This document shows, one piece after another, positions 1 to 8,836 of a DNA stretch of 64,000 nt (its first letter is position 1; the number at the start of each line of letters is the position of its first letter). The position numbers were made by a program, and so were the translations under genes. The stretch comes from Natrinema gelatinilyticum (lineage in GTDB: Archaea > Halobacteriota > Halobacteria > Halobacteriales > Natrialbaceae): the NCBI RefSeq assembly GCF_024266705.1, contig NZ_CP100756.1:2232001-2296000 (forward strand). Direction: 5' to 3'. Under the pieces are notes generated by a model. It made no database searches. It worked only from the letters and a program-made list of their open reading frames with translations, and was not told the origin of the DNA.

Positions 1-314
1 TCCGCCGTCGACACCTCGATCGGGCGGGCGAAGACCGCGAGCACCGCCATGACTACGATGATCCCGACACCGAACGTGGCCGACCGGTTCCGCCGGAAGC
101 GCCGCCACGCGTCCTCGAGGCGACGTCCCGATCGCTCGGCCTCGACAGAGGCCTGCGTCTCCGTCGTCGGCACGTCGCTTGCTCGCGTCGCTGTCGCGTC
201 GTCGACGGGCTCCTCGCCGCTCTCGTGACGGCGCCGCTGCCGATCCGAGACGGCATCGTCGAAGTCGACGATGCGAATTCGGCCGCGTTCGGCGGTGGAG
301 TGTCGATCGCTCAT
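1..314 (-). CDS. dppC: Peptide/nickel ABC transporter permease DppC-like, N-terminus only
   Basis: This is the first 104 residues of a gene that runs off the left edge of the window. It starts at an ATG (312-314), three bases after the dppB stop, so it is translationally linked to dppB. The N-terminal 70 residues are hydrophilic and acidic, followed by the WRRFRRNRSATFGV motif and a membrane segment at about residues 81-98, which is the usual start of an OppC/DppC permease. It should pair with the DppB protein to form the import channel. The assignment rests on the motif and on gene order (binding protein, DppB, DppC); the catalytic EAA loop lies outside the window. Confidence 0.8.
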   Translation of the reverse strand, partial: MSDRHSTAERGRIRIVDFDDAVSDRQRRRHESGEEPVDDATATRASDVPTTETQASVEAERSGRRLEDAWRRFRRNRSATFGVGIIVVMAVLAVFARPIEVSTA

Positions 315-317
315 CGT

Positions 318-1265
318 TCAGTATCGAATGCGTGGATCCAGCACCGCGTAGACGATATCGACGAGCAGATTCGCGAGAACGATCGCGACGCCGATACCGA
401 GAACGGTCGCCTGGATGACGGGGTAGTCACGCTCGAGGATCGACCGAACCAGGAGTCGCCCCATGCCCGGCCAGGAGAAGATCTGTTCGACCACGACAGC
501 GCCGTCCACCAGGAACGCGAGCTGAAGACCGGCGACGGTTACGACCGGGAGCAACGAGTTTCGAAGGACGTGTTTCAGGATCACCGTTCGCCCTCGAAGG
601 CCTTTCGCGCGTGCGGTCCGGACGTACGCTTCGTCGAGTTCCCCGAGCATGGACGATCGGAGCAGCCGCGTGACGAGCGCGGCCGAGGCCGTGCCGAGCG
701 TAATCGTCGGCAACACCATGAACTTCACCATCGCGAGGCTGGCGAGCGGTTCGTCCGGCGGAAGTACGCGAAACCACTCTAGCCGGACGCTGAAGACGAG
801 CAGGAGGATGAGACCGAGCCAGAAGTTCGGCGTCGCGATCCCGGCGAGCGCGGCGAGTCGACTGAGTTCGTCGGCCGGCTCACCCCGTTTGACCGCGGCG
901 ATGATCCCCGCTGGCACCCCGATTGCGAGTGCGAGCAGCCACGCGGCACCACCGAGCGCGATCGTCGCCGGGAGTCTGTGGGCGATCGAGGTCGTCACGT
1001 CGCGACCGGTGACTGGCGACTGGCCGAAATCGAGGGTGACTGCGTCCCACAGCCACAGCAAGTACTGTTTCCACAGCGGTTGATCGAGGTGGTACTCGGA
1101 TCGGATCGACGCCTTGACCGCGGGGCTGACGTCCCGAAAGCCACTGATCGCATCGACCGCATCGCCCGGCAACAGGTGGACGAACGAGAAGGTCAACGCG
1201 GTGACGCCGAGCAGGACTGGGCCCGTGACCAACAGCCGCTTGCAGGCGTATCGTCCGATCGACAT
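318..1265 (-). CDS. dppB: Peptide/nickel ABC transporter permease DppB-like
   Basis: A 315-residue integral membrane protein of the BPD_transp_1 family, of normal length. It has the typical N-terminal segment (GRYACKRLLVTGPVLLGVTA), the LLPGDAV motif of DppB/OppB proteins, and the cytoplasmic EAA-type loop around AYVRTARAKGLRGRTVILKH that docks on the ATPase. It ends in VDIVYAVLDPRIRY, the canonical DppB C-terminus. It lies downstream of the substrate-binding lipoprotein (gap of about 20 bases) and immediately before dppC, so the three form one minus-strand operon. The ATPase genes would lie beyond the window edge. The substrate (peptides or another solute) cannot be read from the permease. 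Confidence 0.92.
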   Translation of the reverse strand: MSIGRYACKRLLVTGPVLLGVTALTFSFVHLLPGDAVDAISGFRDVSPAVKASIRSEYHLDQPLWKQYLLWLWDAVTLDFGQSPVTGRDVTTSIAHRLPATIALGGAAWLLALAIGVPAGIIAAVKRGEPADELSRLAALAGIATPNFWLGLILLLVFSVRLEWFRVLPPDEPLASLAMVKFMVLPTITLGTASAALVTRLLRSSMLGELDEAYVRTARAKGLRGRTVILKHVLRNSLLPVVTVAGLQLAFLVDGAVVVEQIFSWPGMGRLLVRSILERDYPVIQATVLGIGVAIVLANLLVDIVYAVLDPRIRY

Positions 1266-1286
1266 TGTAGATTGTAGGAACCAGTG

Positions 1287-2933
1287 TTAGTTCGGGCGAA
1301 CGTACTCGTCGGCGATCGCTTCCTGGAACGATTCGTCGGCGTAGTTCTCGAGTAGCGGCGAAATCGGTGTATAACCCAGTTGGCCTACGCCGTTGTAGAC
1401 GGTTTCGAGTGTTTCCTCACGCGGGAGCAACATGTTGACGCCGCGTCGGACCGATCGCTCGGAGAACGGCGCCTGGTAGGCGGGATAGAGGATCATGTCG
1501 AACCCACCGCTTACGTGGCGACCGACGCCGTAGGCGTCGTCCTTTTCGAGCTCGGCGAGGCTCGCCGACGGAACGCCGGAACTGAAGTCGATATCTCCCC
1601 GTTCGAGCGCGCCCTGTCTGGCCGACCTTTCGGTGATTATCTCGAGGGTGACGGTTTCGATCGGTGCCGTCTCCGGGACCGTTTTGCTTCCCTCGAACCA
1701 GTGGTCGTCGAAGCGCCGCATCCGCCAGTGGTTGCCGCTGTCGTGTTCGACGAACCGGTAGGGGCCGGTCCCCATCGGTTCGGAGGCGAGTTCGTGGGTT
1801 CCGTCGATCGCCGCCTTCGGAACGATCGGCACGTTGAAGAGCGCGTTCTCGAAGGGACCGTACTCCCGCGAGCACTCGATGTCGATCGTGTGGTCGTCGA
1901 CGATTTCGGAGTCCTCGTACCAGTCGTAGACGTCCCCTTCCCGAATCGCTCCCTCGTAGCGTTCGAACGAGCCCGAGACGTGTTCGGCCGTAAGCTCCTC
2001 GCCGTTGTGGAACTCGACGTCTTCGCGGAGCATAAACCGGTAGGTCGTGGCGTCGAGTTGCTCCCAGTCGGTGGCGAGCATCGGTCGAACGTCGCCATCG
2101 AAATCGACGCCGACGAGTTCCTCGTAGATGAGTGCCGTCGCCTGACTGGAGACGGTCCCGTTTATCGAGACGGGATCGTAGTTGTTGACGTCGCTGCCGA
2201 GGTCGCCGATGAACTCGCTACCATCCTCGAGGTCGGTGTACGCGTCGGCCCAGGGGGCGTACACTGCGTAGTACGCCCCTGTACGGAGCGGATACGTCTG
2301 CCAATCGGTAACGACGGCGTCGTCCCAGACGTGCGTCGTTTCGCGAAAGCGGAGGAACGACGCCGGCGAGTCCGCGACCAGTTCCTCCTGGAGACGTCGA
2401 TAGATGTCGACCCGCTCGTCCGGATCGGTTTCCGTGAGGCCCGCGTCGATGTACTCGTCGACCGCCTCGCTCTCGTAGTGGCCGACGTTGAACCCGTTTG
2501 GCGTCCAGTTGTCCGAGTGAAATAACATGTCGACGTAGTCGCTGGGGTCCCACCCTCCGGTCCAGCTCGCGACGAACATGGCGTTTGCCTCCTTCTCGGC
2601 GGCGCTCAACATCAGATCAACTTGTGAGCCGAAGTCCCGCCGTTCGATCGAGATATCGAAAAATCCGGTGTCGTTGAGTTCGTCCCTGAGAAGTTGGGCG
2701 AACCGCTCTCGTTCCTCATCCTGTGTAATCGCGATCGCGGTCTGGAACGGCGGTTCGATACCCACGGCCTCGAACCCATCTTGGATCAGCTCTTCTGCCG
2801 GGCCGTCAGCTGTAACAGTGTTAAACCTGACACATCCTGCGAGTGCGACGACACCTGCAGTCCCCGTTCGCTTCAGGAATGAGCGCCGCCGCAACCGACT
2901 GCGCTCATCCGTCCCGACACTATTCCCGTCCAT
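1287..2933 (-). CDS. SBP_bac_5 substrate-binding lipoprotein with circularly permuted domain order
   Basis: A 548-residue Tat-exported lipoprotein: residues 15-23 carry RRRSFLKRTG, and the LAGC lipobox puts the anchoring Cys at 34. I start it at the ATG at 2933 because this gives a standard Tat signal; the frame is open to 3002. The mature part is in unusual order. Residues 45-235 match the C-terminal half of DppA/OppA proteins (AEELIQDGF, then WDPSDYVDMLFHSDN, then the P-x-FLRF region). Residues 240-548 match the N-terminal half (NNYDPVSINGT, IYEELVGVD, FHNGEELTAEHV, MGTGPYRFVEHD, and finally the ISPL segment). The protein stops just where the permuted N-terminal part would normally continue. 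It is first in the operon with dppB and dppC. Confidence 0.85.
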   Translation of the reverse strand: MDGNSVGTDERSRLRRRSFLKRTGTAGVVALAGCVRFNTVTADGPAEELIQDGFEAVGIEPPFQTAIAITQDEERERFAQLLRDELNDTGFFDISIERRDFGSQVDLMLSAAEKEANAMFVASWTGGWDPSDYVDMLFHSDNWTPNGFNVGHYESEAVDEYIDAGLTETDPDERVDIYRRLQEELVADSPASFLRFRETTHVWDDAVVTDWQTYPLRTGAYYAVYAPWADAYTDLEDGSEFIGDLGSDVNNYDPVSINGTVSSQATALIYEELVGVDFDGDVRPMLATDWEQLDATTYRFMLREDVEFHNGEELTAEHVSGSFERYEGAIREGDVYDWYEDSEIVDDHTIDIECSREYGPFENALFNVPIVPKAAIDGTHELASEPMGTGPYRFVEHDSGNHWRMRRFDDHWFEGSKTVPETAPIETVTLEIITERSARQGALERGDIDFSSGVPSASLAELEKDDAYGVGRHVSGGFDMILYPAYQAPFSERSVRRGVNMLLPREETLETVYNGVGQLGYTPISPLLENYADESFQEAIADEYVRPN

Positions 2934-3117
2934 GATCAATTGGTTCATATCCTGACAACATATTCCTTGTGATGGGGGGCATAGACTGGCTTGGGACGCC
3001 AAATAATGGTGTTACGTGCATTCGAATGCTGGTTGTCTCGATCCTCGTTTGGCGTTGGTCCGGTGTTGGTTCGTGCGTTCGACCCGGCTTCAGCGAGACG
3101 GTTGCCGTACCGTTCGC

Positions 3118-3687
3118 CTACTGATCGCCTTCCTCGTCGACGATGACGACCTCGCCGTCGACGACGTCGACGTTGATCAACGTCTTGACGCTGTAGTTCG
3201 CATCCTCTACTTTGTTCTCTCCCCCGACCTTCTTGATAACTGCGACCGTGTCGACGACCTCCGCACCGATCTCGTCGAGCGCCGCGAGCACCGACGCGAG
3301 CGTGCCACCGGTGGAGAGGACGTCGTCGAGTACGAGTACACGGTCGCCTTCGCGCACGTCGTTGATATACATCTCGGTCTCCGAGTAGCCAGTTTGCTGT
3401 GAGATTTGGACTTCGCCTTCGAGGCCGTACTGACGCTTGCGAATGACCGTCAGCGGAATGTCCGTCATCAGCGAGACGGCCGTGGAGATGTGGATACCCA
3501 TCGCCGCAGGCGTGACGATCTGATCGACGTCTTCGAGTTCAGCTTTCCGAATGATCCGGATGACGATCTCTCGAAGCAGCGTCGGATCGAGTTTCGGAAC
3601 GCCATCGCTGATCGGGTGAACGAAGTAGTGATAGCCGTTTTTCTCGATGATCGGGGCCTCGAGGAGCGACCGCTTCAACTGATCCAT
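3118..3687 (-). CDS. hpt: Hypoxanthine/guanine phosphoribosyltransferase (archaeal Hpt type)
   Basis: A 189-residue soluble enzyme of the type I phosphoribosyltransferase fold. It would convert hypoxanthine or guanine plus PRPP to IMP or GMP in purine salvage. The PRPP-binding loop is visible as [13 protein letters not shown] in the second half, with the archaeal Hpt signatures [13 protein letters not shown] and [12 protein letters not shown]. The frame is open upstream to 3822, but I use the ATG at 3687 ([12 protein letters not shown]) because homologous proteins start there and the extension is Arg-rich without a domain. It ends in an acidic tail typical of halophiles. Its neighbour on the same strand is coaBC. 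Confidence 0.88.
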   Translation of the reverse strand: MDQLKRSLLEAPIIEKNGYHYFVHPISDGVPKLDPTLLREIVIRIIRKAELEDVDQIVTPAAMGIHISTAVSLMTDIPLTVIRKRQYGLEGEVQISQQTGYSETEMYINDVREGDRVLVLDDVLSTGGTLASVLAALDEIGAEVVDTVAVIKKVGGENKVEDANYSVKTLINVDVVDGEVVIVDEEGDQ

Positions 3688-3818
3688 GCCGTCGGTCGGA
3701 CCGAAGCGGAGTAAAAGTTGACGATACGCTCGAGTGTTTCGCGGCCGACGACGAACGGGGGTGGGTGTGTCTGCTGGAGCGTCGTGGAGACTCGCTCTCG
3801 TTGCTCGGGCTCCCTCGA

Positions 3819-4991
3819 TCAATCGGACCCCGAATCGTCGGTCAGCACCGTCGCGATCGATTCGGCGATCTCACTGCCCAGTTCCGCCTTCGTCCCCTCG
3901 TATCTGGCTGCGTCGGTCGCGTGGACCAGCAGGGCCGTCGTCGTCTCCGCGCCCATGACGCGTGCGTCGTTCGCAACGACGAACACGAGATCGGCACGTT
4001 CGAGGGTCTGACGGGCTTTTTCGATCATCGCCTCCTCGTCGCCGGAGGTTTCGGTCTTGAAGCCGACGATCGGGAGGTCGGGATACTCGTCGCGAACCTC
4101 GTCGATGAGCTTCGGCGTCTGCTCGAGTTCGAGCGTCAGTTCCCGACCCGACCGAATCTTCTCGTCTTCGCTCTCGACGGTGTAGTCGCCGATGGCGGCC
4201 GCCGAGACGAGCACGTCGGCGTTCTCGCAGGCCGCGGTCGTGGCCGCGAGCATCTCTTCGGCGCTCTCGACTCGACGAACCTCGGCGTACGGGACGTCTT
4301 CTCCGTCCTGAACGAGGGTCACGTCCGCACCGCGCACGTAACAGGCCTTCGCGACGGCTCGGCCCATCTTGCCCGACGAGCGGTTCGTGAGGAGACGGAC
4401 CGGGTCGATCGGCTCGCTGGTCGCACCGCTGGTGATGACGACGTGCTCGCCCTCGAGCGGGTGATCACCCGCCGCGCGGGCGACGTCGCAGACGATCGCC
4501 TCCTCGCTCGCGATCTTTGCTTTCCCTTCCTCGATCCGCGGGGAGACGAAGTCGATACCCCACTCGGAAACGGTGTCGATCGCCTCGAGAACGCCGGGAT
4601 GGTCGTACATCGGTTCGTGCATCGCGGGCGCGACGACGACCGGCATTCCGGCGCCGAGCGCGGTCGTCGCACACGTCGTTACGGGCGTGTCGTCCACCGC
4701 GCCGGCGATCTTTCCGACGGTGTTCGCCGTCGCGGGCGCGATCAGAAAGACGTCGGCCCACCCGTCGTAGCCACAGAGTTCGACGTGTTCGACGCGTCCG
4801 GTGATTTCGGTGACGACATCGTTCTCGGTGGCGAACTCGACGGCCCAGGGGTGGATGATCCCCCGTGAGCTGTCGGTCATCACCCCGCGAACCGCAGCAC
4901 CCTGTCGTCGCAACTCGTGGGCCAGTTCGACCGTCTTGACGGCAGCGATCGACCCTGTTATCCCGAGCGCGACGTTGACTCCCTCGAGCAT
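3819..4991 (-). CDS. coaBC: Bifunctional phosphopantothenoylcysteine decarboxylase/phosphopantothenate-cysteine ligase
   Basis: A 390-residue fused CoaBC of normal length, catalysing two steps of coenzyme A synthesis. The N-terminal flavoprotein (CoaC) domain covers about residues 1-180, with [10 protein letters not shown] at the start, [20 protein letters not shown] in the flavin region and the [11 protein letters not shown] substrate loop. The C-terminal CoaB domain begins near [17 protein letters not shown] and includes NRSSGKMG and FKTET. The ATG at 4991 sits at the start of the CoaC domain. It is probably constitutive and lies between hpt and the MoaB-like gene, all on the minus strand. 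Confidence 0.95.
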   Translation of the reverse strand: MLEGVNVALGITGSIAAVKTVELAHELRRQGAAVRGVMTDSSRGIIHPWAVEFATENDVVTEITGRVEHVELCGYDGWADVFLIAPATANTVGKIAGAVDDTPVTTCATTALGAGMPVVVAPAMHEPMYDHPGVLEAIDTVSEWGIDFVSPRIEEGKAKIASEEAIVCDVARAAGDHPLEGEHVVITSGATSEPIDPVRLLTNRSSGKMGRAVAKACYVRGADVTLVQDGEDVPYAEVRRVESAEEMLAATTAACENADVLVSAAAIGDYTVESEDEKIRSGRELTLELEQTPKLIDEVRDEYPDLPIVGFKTETSGDEEAMIEKARQTLERADLVFVVANDARVMGAETTTALLVHATDAARYEGTKAELGSEIAESIATVLTDDSGSD

Positions 4992-5115
4992 TCGTCTTGA
5001 GTTTCCACCGGGAGCGCTTCAAGCTTGCTGAGATGGGCGGACGCCGAGAGCGCGAACGCACGCCACGGCGTCCGCGAACCGAGGCTCTTCGGCCGCCGTT
5101 CGTCCCCGCGAGCGC

Positions 5116-5850
5116 TCACTCGTCCGTCTCGAGTTCGATTCGATCGGAGAGCCACGCGACCGCCGCGTCGACAGTTTCGGGGTCCGTCCCGGTCACTTTC
5201 AGCCTGTTTCGCCCCTTCGTGTCGGGATAGCTGCCGATCGTCACGTCGAAGCGGTCGCGCACGCCCGCGATCGCGTCGATCATCGATCCTTCCGGTTGCG
5301 GCGTATATACCGTTCGTGCGATCGCATCGCCGCGAAATTCCCCGGTGACGTCCTCGAACAACGCTCGCATCTCCGCGGGGACGCCCGGGAACGCGTAGAC
5401 GTTCTCAAGGACGCAGCCTGGACAGAGTCCCTCGGGGTTCAGGAGCGGCCGACTGCCGGCCGGCAGCGCCGCCCACGCGTCCACGTCGATGTCGAGGTCG
5501 TGGGCCGTGACCTGTTCGGGGTTCGCGTCCCGGTACGCCGCCACAGTCTGGACGACGTCACGCCGAACCGAGTCGTAGACCACGAGGTCGCGGTCGAACG
5601 CGTCGGCGATCGCATCGACGGTGACGTCGTCGTGCGTCCCGCCGAGTCCGCCGGTGACGATCGCAGCATCGAACGCGTCCGTCCACGTTCGAACTTCCGT
5701 TTCGATGAGCTCTCGATCGTCCGGCACGGTGAGAATCCGGGCGACGGTCGCACCGCTGTCCGTCAATCGAGTCGCGAGCCACTGTGCGTTCGCGTTCGAG
5801 ATATCACCGGCGAGCACCTCGTCGCCGACGGTCAGGATGGCTACCTCCAT
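5116..5850 (-). CDS. Molybdopterin-binding (MoaB/CinA N-terminal) domain protein
   Basis: A 244-residue protein of the MoCF_BD family found alone in many archaea and annotated there as competence/damage-inducible CinA-like or nicotinamide-nucleotide amidohydrolase-like. The Rossmann-type core starts at EVAILTVGDEVLAGDI, and the conserved loop GGLGGTHDD is near residue 70. The C-terminal part (VRDRFDVTIGSYPDTKGR) is the small CinA-type domain that follows the MoCF fold. I use the ATG at 5850; the open frame extends to 5922 over Arg-rich non-domain sequence. Its start is 10 bases after the end of the upstream FAD gene, so the two are probably co-transcribed. The true substrate is not evident. 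Confidence 0.85.
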   Translation of the reverse strand: MEVAILTVGDEVLAGDISNANAQWLATRLTDSGATVARILTVPDDRELIETEVRTWTDAFDAAIVTGGLGGTHDDVTVDAIADAFDRDLVVYDSVRRDVVQTVAAYRDANPEQVTAHDLDIDVDAWAALPAGSRPLLNPEGLCPGCVLENVYAFPGVPAEMRALFEDVTGEFRGDAIARTVYTPQPEGSMIDAIAGVRDRFDVTIGSYPDTKGRNRLKVTGTDPETVDAAVAWLSDRIELETDE

Positions 5851-5860
5851 CGTCGTCGGC

Positions 5861-6598
5861 TCACTCCTCCGCGACGCTCGGGTGCATTGTCGGCACCTCG
5901 TCGAGCGGCTCCTCGAAAGCATCGAGTAGCCGCCCTCGAGCCCGATCGTCGCGTGCCTGCCGTTCCACGTCGTCGATCTCCTCGCAACACGGCGGCACCT
6001 CGCGGCCGCGGCCGGTGAAGTACCCCTCGGGGGCGACCCAGTCGTGGTAGAAGTTGGCGTCCGAATCGTGAATCACCGCGAGTCCGACTTTCGCCCCGTG
6101 ACCGGCCGCGACGATCGCCTGGTGTGGTTCGTCCGCGAGCCGACCCGCGGCGTAGACACCGTCGACGGCCGTTCGACCCGCGTCGTCGACCGAGACGAAG
6201 TGCTTGCTCCCGCGCTGAATTCGGCCCACGTCCAGCGGGACCAGGTAGTCGCTATCGGACCACGAGGCCGCGATGACGCGTCGCGCCTCGAGCGGTTCGC
6301 CACCCTCTGTCTCGAGGACGAATCCGTCTTCGAGGATACGCTCGTTGACCGGCTCGGTGCTCGTCACACGAGCGAGTTCGAACTCGACGCCGGCGTTTTC
6401 GGCCTGTTCGCGACTCAGGCGCAGGTACCGTCGGGCGTCGATCCCGTCGGGGAAGCCGGGGTAGTTCTCGAGGCTGGCGTTGCGCGCGAGGATGGACTCG
6501 CCGCCGTCGACGACGAGCGTGTCCAGGCCCGCGCGAGCGGTGAAGATCGAAGCGGCGAGGCCGGAGACGCCCCCGCCGACGATACAGACGTCGTGCAT
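5861..6598 (-). CDS. FAD-dependent thioredoxin-reductase-like oxidoreductase
   Basis: A 245-residue flavoprotein with the dinucleotide-binding motif CIVGGGVSGLAAS at its very start and the second FAD motif VDGVYAAGRLAD in the last third. It resembles thioredoxin-reductase-like proteins but is shorter than the usual 310 residues, and it lacks the CxxC redox pair and the NADPH-binding insert. The C-terminal CCEEIDDVERQ segment carries two adjacent cysteines. The ATG at 6598 is chosen because the motif begins immediately; the track upstream to 6757 is open only because it crosses an 85-bp repeat (6644-6728). Its product may be a regulator or a partial reductase. It is probably co-transcribed with the MoaB-like gene. 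Confidence 0.8.
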   Translation of the reverse strand: MHDVCIVGGGVSGLAASIFTARAGLDTLVVDGGESILARNASLENYPGFPDGIDARRYLRLSREQAENAGVEFELARVTSTEPVNERILEDGFVLETEGGEPLEARRVIAASWSDSDYLVPLDVGRIQRGSKHFVSVDDAGRTAVDGVYAAGRLADEPHQAIVAAGHGAKVGLAVIHDSDANFYHDWVAPEGYFTGRGREVPPCCEEIDDVERQARDDRARGRLLDAFEEPLDEVPTMHPSVAEE

Positions 6599-6643
6599 GG
6601 TCCGCGGTTGTTCGGCCCGAGTATAGAAGATATCGTCTCCCAC

Positions 6644-6728
6644 TGATACGGTCTGCTGTACCGATGTCCCGGTGCAACCGCAGGACGGTCGCGGTTGCAC
6701 CGGCAATGACGTACAGTAGTCCGTATGA
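6644..6728 (+). repeat. 85-bp palindromic repeat, copy A
   Basis: One of four 85-bp elements in the window. Read on the minus strand it differs from copy B (22616-22700) at only about four positions, and it shares its ends and spacing with copies C and D. The core is an inverted repeat, CGGTGCAACCG facing CGGTTGCACCG, and the termini are also imperfectly complementary (TGATACGG and CCGTATGA). It sits 46 bases upstream of the FAD gene start, probably inside its leader. Confidence 0.9.
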
Positions 6729-6787
6729 AGGTTCTCGAGTGGGAATCGAGGCCGCACCCACCGGACGGTCCGTGAATACGTCTCGGA

Positions 6788-7540
6788 TTACGTGTGGTAG
6801 CTAACTTGCGTTTGGAACTTCTCGTCGGTCCGATGCAGGTATCCTTTCGCGAGTTGTGCTTCCGCCTGGCGGAGACGATAGGATACCGTCGACTGCGGAA
6901 CGTCGAGGACTTCCGCGAGTTCACTGACCGTGATCTCTCGCGGCGTCTCGTAGTATCCGTGTTGGATGGCGGCCCGGATCGTGTTCCGCTGTTCTTGGGG
7001 TATCGAAACCGTTGCTAACGAATCGTAGTTCAATTGTTCGGCATCACAGAGTCGCCCGAGAGTAAATTGAATCCCCTCTTCGAGGCTTTTTTCCACCTGT
7101 TCGTGAAACACGTCGACGTTCTCGTCGGTCGGCATGAGCAAGCGCCACTTGTAGCAGTTGTCACGTCGCTGTGACTGGAATAGGCCACCGAGGTCGAGGT
7201 GACGGGCCGCAAGCGCCATCACGGAATCACAGGTGTGAAGCCGTTTTACAACTGAATAGAGCGCGAGCGTCGTCGGCGATCGCTCGAGTTTGTTGTGCTG
7301 GCGAACCGCTTTACAGTTCCTCTTCGTCATCTCTTCTCTCGGTGTCTCGTCGTTCAATCGGATGCGCTCGACGCTATCGAGTGCTGATGCTGACCCGAAG
7401 AACCGCTCGATAGACCATAACCGATCCCGTCGGACACAACTGGCGATAGACTCCGACGACAGCGTCGGATTCTCGATGAACGTGTCCATCAATGGATCGA
7501 CACCGTCTTCGTACTCGAGTTTGAAAGTCAGCTCACGCAT
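6788..7540 (-). CDS. HTH_10 (Bat-type) transcriptional regulator
   Basis: A 250-residue regulator. The C-terminal 60 residues contain the HTH_10 domain: YYETPREITVSELAEVLDVP followed by QSTVSYRLRQAEAQLAKGYL. The N-terminal region (residues 1-180) is the family's variable sensor part with several Cys and His residues (SCVRRD, NCKAVRQH, HTCDSVMALAARH, RRDNCYKW), which might bind metal or heme; this is only inference. The ATG at 7540 is preferred over a TTG at 7561. Upstream DNA from 7560 is AT-rich with TATA-like sequences. Targets are unknown; the nearest candidates are the FAD gene downstream and the redox cassette at 8.3-10.8 kb. Confidence 0.88.
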   Translation of the reverse strand: MRELTFKLEYEDGVDPLMDTFIENPTLSSESIASCVRRDRLWSIERFFGSASALDSVERIRLNDETPREEMTKRNCKAVRQHNKLERSPTTLALYSVVKRLHTCDSVMALAARHLDLGGLFQSQRRDNCYKWRLLMPTDENVDVFHEQVEKSLEEGIQFTLGRLCDAEQLNYDSLATVSIPQEQRNTIRAAIQHGYYETPREITVSELAEVLDVPQSTVSYRLRQAEAQLAKGYLHRTDEKFQTQVSYHT

Positions 7541-8316
7541 ATGTTTGGTGTTAACAGTCAAGGTTTATAGACGTGCGTATACATAAATGTGCGTTATTAA
7601 CACTTTGGGATAGCATATATTAAAATAGAAGTTACATGTCGGTACCTCTCGATTGGGCCCGAACAGCCTTTTAAATGTGATATCGTTGTTAGCTGTAATT
7701 GAGGGCGCTAAGCTCCCTTCTGCTCATGGCGACGCCGTTCGCATGGTCAGCGGGACCGACGGTCCCGCGCTATCCTCAGTGAGCGAAGCGAGCAGGGAGG
7801 GGATACAACGCCCGCACGTCTTGGTTTCGTGTGAATCGGCACCCTTATTATCTCTTTGGTCGAAGGTGAAAGTAAGATGCTCACCACGCTTTCGGCGTGG
7901 TTCACACGCGACAACAAGCGTGCATCGTCGGTTGTGGTCGAGTGTCCAACCGGTAGGAGTGGGACACTCCGAACCACCTGTAACGGGAAGTCGCCTGCGG
8001 AGTCTGGAACCGTCCGCAGAACGCCGTACGGCGTTCTGCCGGGCCGCACGAGACGCTCCGCGTCTTGTGGACGCTGTGGGATCTGTTCCTGCACGTTCCG
8101 ACACAGAAACAGGACGCTCCGTCCGCACCAAGCGAGGGCCGGGGAGGCCCGAGCGCGGGAGGGCGGAGTAGTTCACCAAGCCGCCATTGATTCGCGGAGA
8201 CGAATTGGTCTCGAAATCGTGTATGGTGAATGTCTTACTGGTATCAGAGTGTCGATCGGGTTGGTCTGTGCCAATTCAGGTTATTTGAACGCCGAAGACT
8301 TGCGATGGTGTGCAAG
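7541..8316. other. Gene-free, hairpin-rich region
   Basis: I see no convincing gene in these 776 bases. The first 100 are AT-rich and must hold the promoter of the HTH_10 regulator. The remainder has several strong inverted repeats: GCGGGACCG-A-CGGTCCCGC (from about 7750), a perfect 24-base palindrome at 8016-8039 (half-site GCAGAACGCCGT), and ACGAGACGC-TCC-GCGTCTTGT just after it. Open frames exist on both strands but none has a start signal or a known domain. It may be decayed transposon or a structured RNA. Confidence 0.5.
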
Positions 8317-8781
8317 ATGAACGAACGACGTACGTTCCTTCGGTCGGTCGGCGTAGTCACGATCGGGTCTGCCCTCGCTGGTTGTTCCGGGGGGCAAAAC
8401 GACGGCCAACAGGATGACGAAGACGACTCAAACGGCGGTTCCGACGGCTCTTCCGGCAGCGGTGGTACGGAAATCGATGTCGGTCCAGAGGGCCGACTTC
8501 GGTTCGACCCCGAGGAAGTAGAAATCGCGACGGGCGATACAGTCAGGTGGATCGCGAAGAGCGAAGGTCACAACGTGACGAGTCACCCGGACGCATCGCC
8601 GAAGTGCAAAAACCCGGACGGTGCCGACCCCTTCACTTCGTACGAGGGCGACGATCACTTTGCCATCATGGAAGTCGATGAGACCTTCGAATACGAATTC
8701 ACCGTCCCGGGTGAGTACGTCTACGTCTGTACTCCTCACGAGGGACAAGGAATGGTCGGAACGGTTATCGTTTCTGAATAA
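8317..8781 (+). CDS. Blue copper (halocyanin/plastocyanin-like) lipoprotein
   Basis: A 154-residue Tat lipoprotein. The signal is RRTFLRSVG with the lipobox LAGC about 20 residues later, then an acidic Gly/Ser/Asp linker and one cupredoxin domain. Copper ligands are visible: His in SEGHNVTSH, then Cys, His and Met in YVCTPHEGQGM. The ATG at 8317 gives the cleanest signal; an in-frame ATG at 8305 is possible. It would carry electrons on the outer face of the membrane. It lies just upstream of the sulfite-oxidase-like gene on the same strand, so it is the natural electron acceptor candidate for that enzyme (inference). Confidence 0.92.
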   Translation: MNERRTFLRSVGVVTIGSALAGCSGGQNDGQQDDEDDSNGGSDGSSGSGGTEIDVGPEGRLRFDPEEVEIATGDTVRWIAKSEGHNVTSHPDASPKCKNPDGADPFTSYEGDDHFAIMEVDETFEYEFTVPGEYVYVCTPHEGQGMVGTVIVSE

Positions 8782-8836
8782 CAGTTGGTGTACACCAGAC
8801 GATGTTTGATATTGTCTACCACTCACAATAGAGAGC

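Noticed and set aside
1380..2525. Long plus-strand open frame (381 residues) opposite the binding-protein gene
   Set aside because: It is the antisense shadow of a gene with clear Tat signal and domain motifs; it lacks any family motif itself.
3765..4868. Plus-strand open frame of 367 residues opposite coaBC
   Set aside because: Typical high-GC antisense shadow; the minus strand has intact CoaBC motifs.
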